NCBI GenBank assembly: GCA_050117315.1
Contig: JASFMY010000012.1
Location: 15,961-79,960, forward strand
DNA from: JANQIV01 sp050117315
GTDB taxonomy: Bacteria > Bacteroidota > Ignavibacteria > Ignavibacteriales > Melioribacteraceae
DNA: 64,000 bases
Direction of reading: 5' to 3'
Every line of letters begins with the position of its first letter. Position 1 is the first letter of the stretch. The position numbers and the translations under genes are program-made. Under the pieces are notes generated by a model. It was not told the DNA's origin and ran no database searches. It saw nothing but the letters and a program-made list of their open reading frames with translations. This document shows, piece by piece, positions 62,219 to 64,000 of the stretch.

Positions 62219-62505
62219 AAAACGAATTATTTTATGAGTTGCAAAAAAGTATAAAAGAAGGCGGCAAAATACTAAAAGGCAAAAAAAAGGCGAGTCGCGA
62301 ATTTAATTTCGATAATCCAGATCCTAAACTGATAAGAGAACATTTGGGATTGTCCCAAAATAAATTTGCGAAATTGCTTGGAATAAGTGTGTCAACTTTA
62401 CAAAATTGGGAGCAAGGTCGTCGAAAACCTGAAGGTCCTGCAAAAGTATTGTTAAACGTCGCAGCCAATTATCCTGAAGCGATATTCAATACTGTCTTCC
62501 ACTAA
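62215..62505 (+). CDS. HigA-type XRE-family antitoxin
   Basis: A 96-residue protein with a helix-turn-helix: IREHLGLSQNKFAKLLGISV and STLQNWEQGRRKPEGPAKVL, the XRE/HigA (NadS-like) pattern. N-terminal basic linker GKKKASREFNFDNPDPK. Its ATG overlaps the toxin stop by 4 nt. It should bind the toxin and repress the module promoter, although that promoter now lies beside the structured segment at 61690. Confidence 0.9.
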   Translation: MKNELFYELQKSIKEGGKILKGKKKASREFNFDNPDPKLIREHLGLSQNKFAKLLGISVSTLQNWEQGRRKPEGPAKVLLNVAANYPEAIFNTVFH

Positions 62506-62532
62506 AGTTGTTTCACTCACTCTAATTGAAAG

Positions 62533-62602
62533 ATTTCCCGCCAAAAAGACGGCGGGCAGGCTCACCCAAAAAAAAATGGATTCCCGATAAAAGCATTCGG
62601 GA
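62533..62602. repeat. Two inverted repeats after the toxin-antitoxin module
   Basis: CCCGCC-loop-GGCGGG (62537-62556) and TTCCCGA-loop-TTCGGGAA (62581-62602) form two hairpins shortly after the antitoxin stop. They may act as terminators or belong to dispersed repeat families; no T-run follows. Confidence 0.5.
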
Positions 62603-62751
62603 ATGACACGGCACTTCATTGTTGACATAACTCTAGTAGGCCGGATGACTGTTTAAATATATACTAAATAATTTATTTAACAGTCCCTTATTTGTAAAAG
62701 GGATGAATTATTGATAACTTTTCGCATTATTTTTTTATCCTTTAGTTCTAA

Positions 62752-63432
62752 TTGAAAAAGCTTACTAAAAAACAGAAAAGTTTAATTGAATTATCAATAA
62801 TAATTTTATTTGCTTTGATTGCCGTGTTTTTCTGGGACACTCTCTTTATTTATCCCGTCAAGTTATTTGCTGTTTTAATGCATGAATTAAGCCACGGTAT
62901 TGCCGCAATAGTAACCGGGGGCAAAGTAGCTTCAATAGAAATCAGCCCCTATCTCGGCGGGCATTGCTTAAGTAAAGGAGGCAATGTATATGCAATTGCA
63001 TTTGCCGGTTATCCAGGCAGTATATTCTGGGGAGCGCTGTTGTTTTATTCGGCTTATAATTACAAAGCCGGAACCTGGATTACAACTTTTGTCGCTTTAA
63101 TGATTGTTATCTTATCAATAATGTACGTTGACGGGGCTTTCAGTCTTGTAATGTCTTCGGCATTTGCAGCTTTTTTATTTTTCTCGCCAAGATTTTTTAA
63201 TAAAACCGTCAATCATTATTTAATCAAATTTCTTGGTTTGACTAGCTGCCTTTATGTGATTGTTGATATTAAAGAGGATTTAATTACTCTTGCCTACCGC
63301 GAAACGGATGCCCAGTTGCTTGCCAATTTAACTAAGGTACCATCAATTTACTGGGGAGTTTTATGGCTGGCGGTTTCGGTTATTGTACTTTATTTTTTAT
63401 TGAAGTTCAGTTATAAAAAGGGACTAACATAA
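62752..63432 (+). CDS. M50B-type membrane metallopeptidase
   Basis: A 226-residue protein with six or so transmembrane helices and the zinc motif HELSH (His44-Glu45, His48) at the end of the second hydrophobic segment, followed by IAAIVTGGKVASIEISPYLGG. This is the site-2-protease-like M50B family. The usual third ligand may be the Asp in MYVDGAFS. The likely start is TTG at 62752, because no ATG exists before the HELSH motif in a sensible place; the ribosome site is weak. Substrates are unknown; it is monocistronic. Confidence 0.8.
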   Translation: MKKLTKKQKSLIELSIIILFALIAVFFWDTLFIYPVKLFAVLMHELSHGIAAIVTGGKVASIEISPYLGGHCLSKGGNVYAIAFAGYPGSIFWGALLFYSAYNYKAGTWITTFVALMIVILSIMYVDGAFSLVMSSAFAAFLFFSPRFFNKTVNHYLIKFLGLTSCLYVIVDIKEDLITLAYRETDAQLLANLTKVPSIYWGVLWLAVSVIVLYFLLKFSYKKGLT

Positions 63433-63962
63433 TTTATTTCGTGACTTCTTCGTGTTGCTTAACCTTTAGAGTTTCTGCAAAATAAAAAAATTGTCATTTC
63501 GAATCCCGCAGAGCGCATAAGTGTCAACTTAATACGAGATTAGCAATAGCCCCAACTTTTTCATAATGAATCCCTCTCCGGGACAAGTTGGGGAAAGGAT
63601 GATTGACACACACAACTATGGGCTTTCCCGATAAGGGATCCTTCGGATAGCCCAAATCATTAGTTTTTTTTTTGGACTAAAGTCCGGGATTTTAGGGTAA
63701 TATTAATCTCCGGCATAAAGGGTGTGTTGCATAACTAAAAATAAATAATCATAGCCACGATCCTTCAGGTCGTGGACAATAAGTCTCAACAAAAACTCCG
63801 GGCTTTAGCCCAATTTTTTCTCATATTTGGGCTAAAGCCCGGACTCTCTCTATCTGGGTTTTTATTTCCACGTGCTTAAGAGACTGTGTGAAAAATAATA
63901 GAGAATAAAAGAGTTGAAAACAAAAGAAATGATTAATAATTTGGAAAGAAAAAACGGAAAGA
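63433..63962. other. Repeat-rich right-hand intergenic region
   Basis: Contains a TAGAGTTTCTGCAAAAT MITE end (63467) followed by CATTTCGAATCCCGCAGA, the hairpin repeat copy (63726-63829) and GCCC-rich palindromes. At about 63881 AGAGACTGTGTGAAAAAT may be the left end of an insertion sequence whose transposase begins at 63963. No other gene is seen. Confidence 0.5.
63726..63829. repeat. Dispersed hairpin repeat, second copy
   Basis: Nearly identical to 49711-49816: GTTGCATAACTAAAAATAAA, CCACGA...TTCAGGTCGTGG and GGGCTTTAGCCC. The conserved hairpins and a few compensatory differences would suit a structured element; its function is unknown. Confidence 0.75.
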
Positions 63963-64000
63963 ATGCTATACATAGAACCAACAGATAGAGATCAACTAAG
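63963..64000 (+). CDS. Start of a possible insertion-sequence transposase (partial)
   Basis: ATG at 63963 followed by MLYIEPTDRDQL to the edge. This resembles the N-terminus of IS1182-type transposases, and an IS-like end (AGAGACTGTGTGAAAAAT) lies about 80 bases upstream. With twelve codons visible the call is tentative. Confidence 0.35.
   Translation, partial: MLYIEPTDRDQL

Noticed and set aside
1..64000. Search for tRNA and rRNA genes
   Set aside because: No cloverleaf with a GGTTCGAATCC-type arm or rRNA core sequence was noticed by eye; a tRNAscan run would be decisive.

Overview
The window is an A+T-rich bacterial chromosome segment. No rRNA, tRNA or CRISPR array was seen. A complete type II fatty-acid operon (DUF177, rpmF, plsX, fabH, fabD, cysteine-cluster protein, fabG, acpP, fabF, rnc), carboxyltransferases and MeaB of propionate/branched-chain acyl-CoA metabolism, PS-10 peptidases and a heme c-bearing bd-like oxidase all point to the Bacteroidota/Ignavibacteriota side of the tree. 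I favour an Ignavibacteria-like organism, as an inference from gene content rather than a placement.

Layout: 1-250 holds the 5' end of gcvP. 356-7720 is the lipid operon on the minus strand. 8090-15091 is a plus-strand run: ABC-2 permease, PrsW, nadD, meaB, acyl-CoA dehydrogenase, YbaK-like protein and an MCC-beta-like carboxyltransferase. 15101-21908 is accessory DNA: two toxin-antitoxin modules (DUF5615/DUF433 and BrnT with its partner) separated by decayed copies of the carboxyltransferase 3' end, then a two-gene SIR2 plus giant P-loop NTPase module that looks like anti-phage defence. 23554-31281 is an RND efflux operon with its own two-component system. 31498-33210 is pgi, followed by dead transposase fragments. 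34462-36964 is an ECF sigma/anti-sigma/Spy-like envelope-stress operon with a decayed Spy paralogue. 37673-43358 pairs a chemoreceptor with two sets of a small PstS-like protein plus a porin. 43548-46064 encodes the bd-like oxidase. 46375-49588 is a tandem pair of PS-10 peptidases. 50182-54564 holds a helical protein of unknown function, a PccB-like carboxyltransferase and a NitT/TauT-type ABC transporter. 56190-61098 is a four-gene operon of unrecognised proteins: a four-helix membrane protein, a cysteine-cluster protein, an unknown protein and a putative PIN-like nuclease with a TPR-like tail. It is the best candidate for an undescribed system. 61431-62505 carries a uraA fragment, an RNA-like segment and a HigBA-type module whose toxin start codon appears to be ATA. 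62752-63432 is an M50-type membrane peptidase, and an IS may begin at the right edge.

Intergenic DNA is unusually rich in dispersed elements. A TA-flanked MITE occurs three times, and the peptidase duplication preserves its empty site. A second MITE has ends reading TAGAGTTTCTGC. The 3' ends of both carboxyltransferase genes recur downstream among accessory genes. Two unrelated tandem arrays share a 21-nt period and flank the PccB/ABC operon. The SIR2/NTPase and four-gene regions look even more A+T-rich than the housekeeping genes around them, which fits acquisition by transfer.
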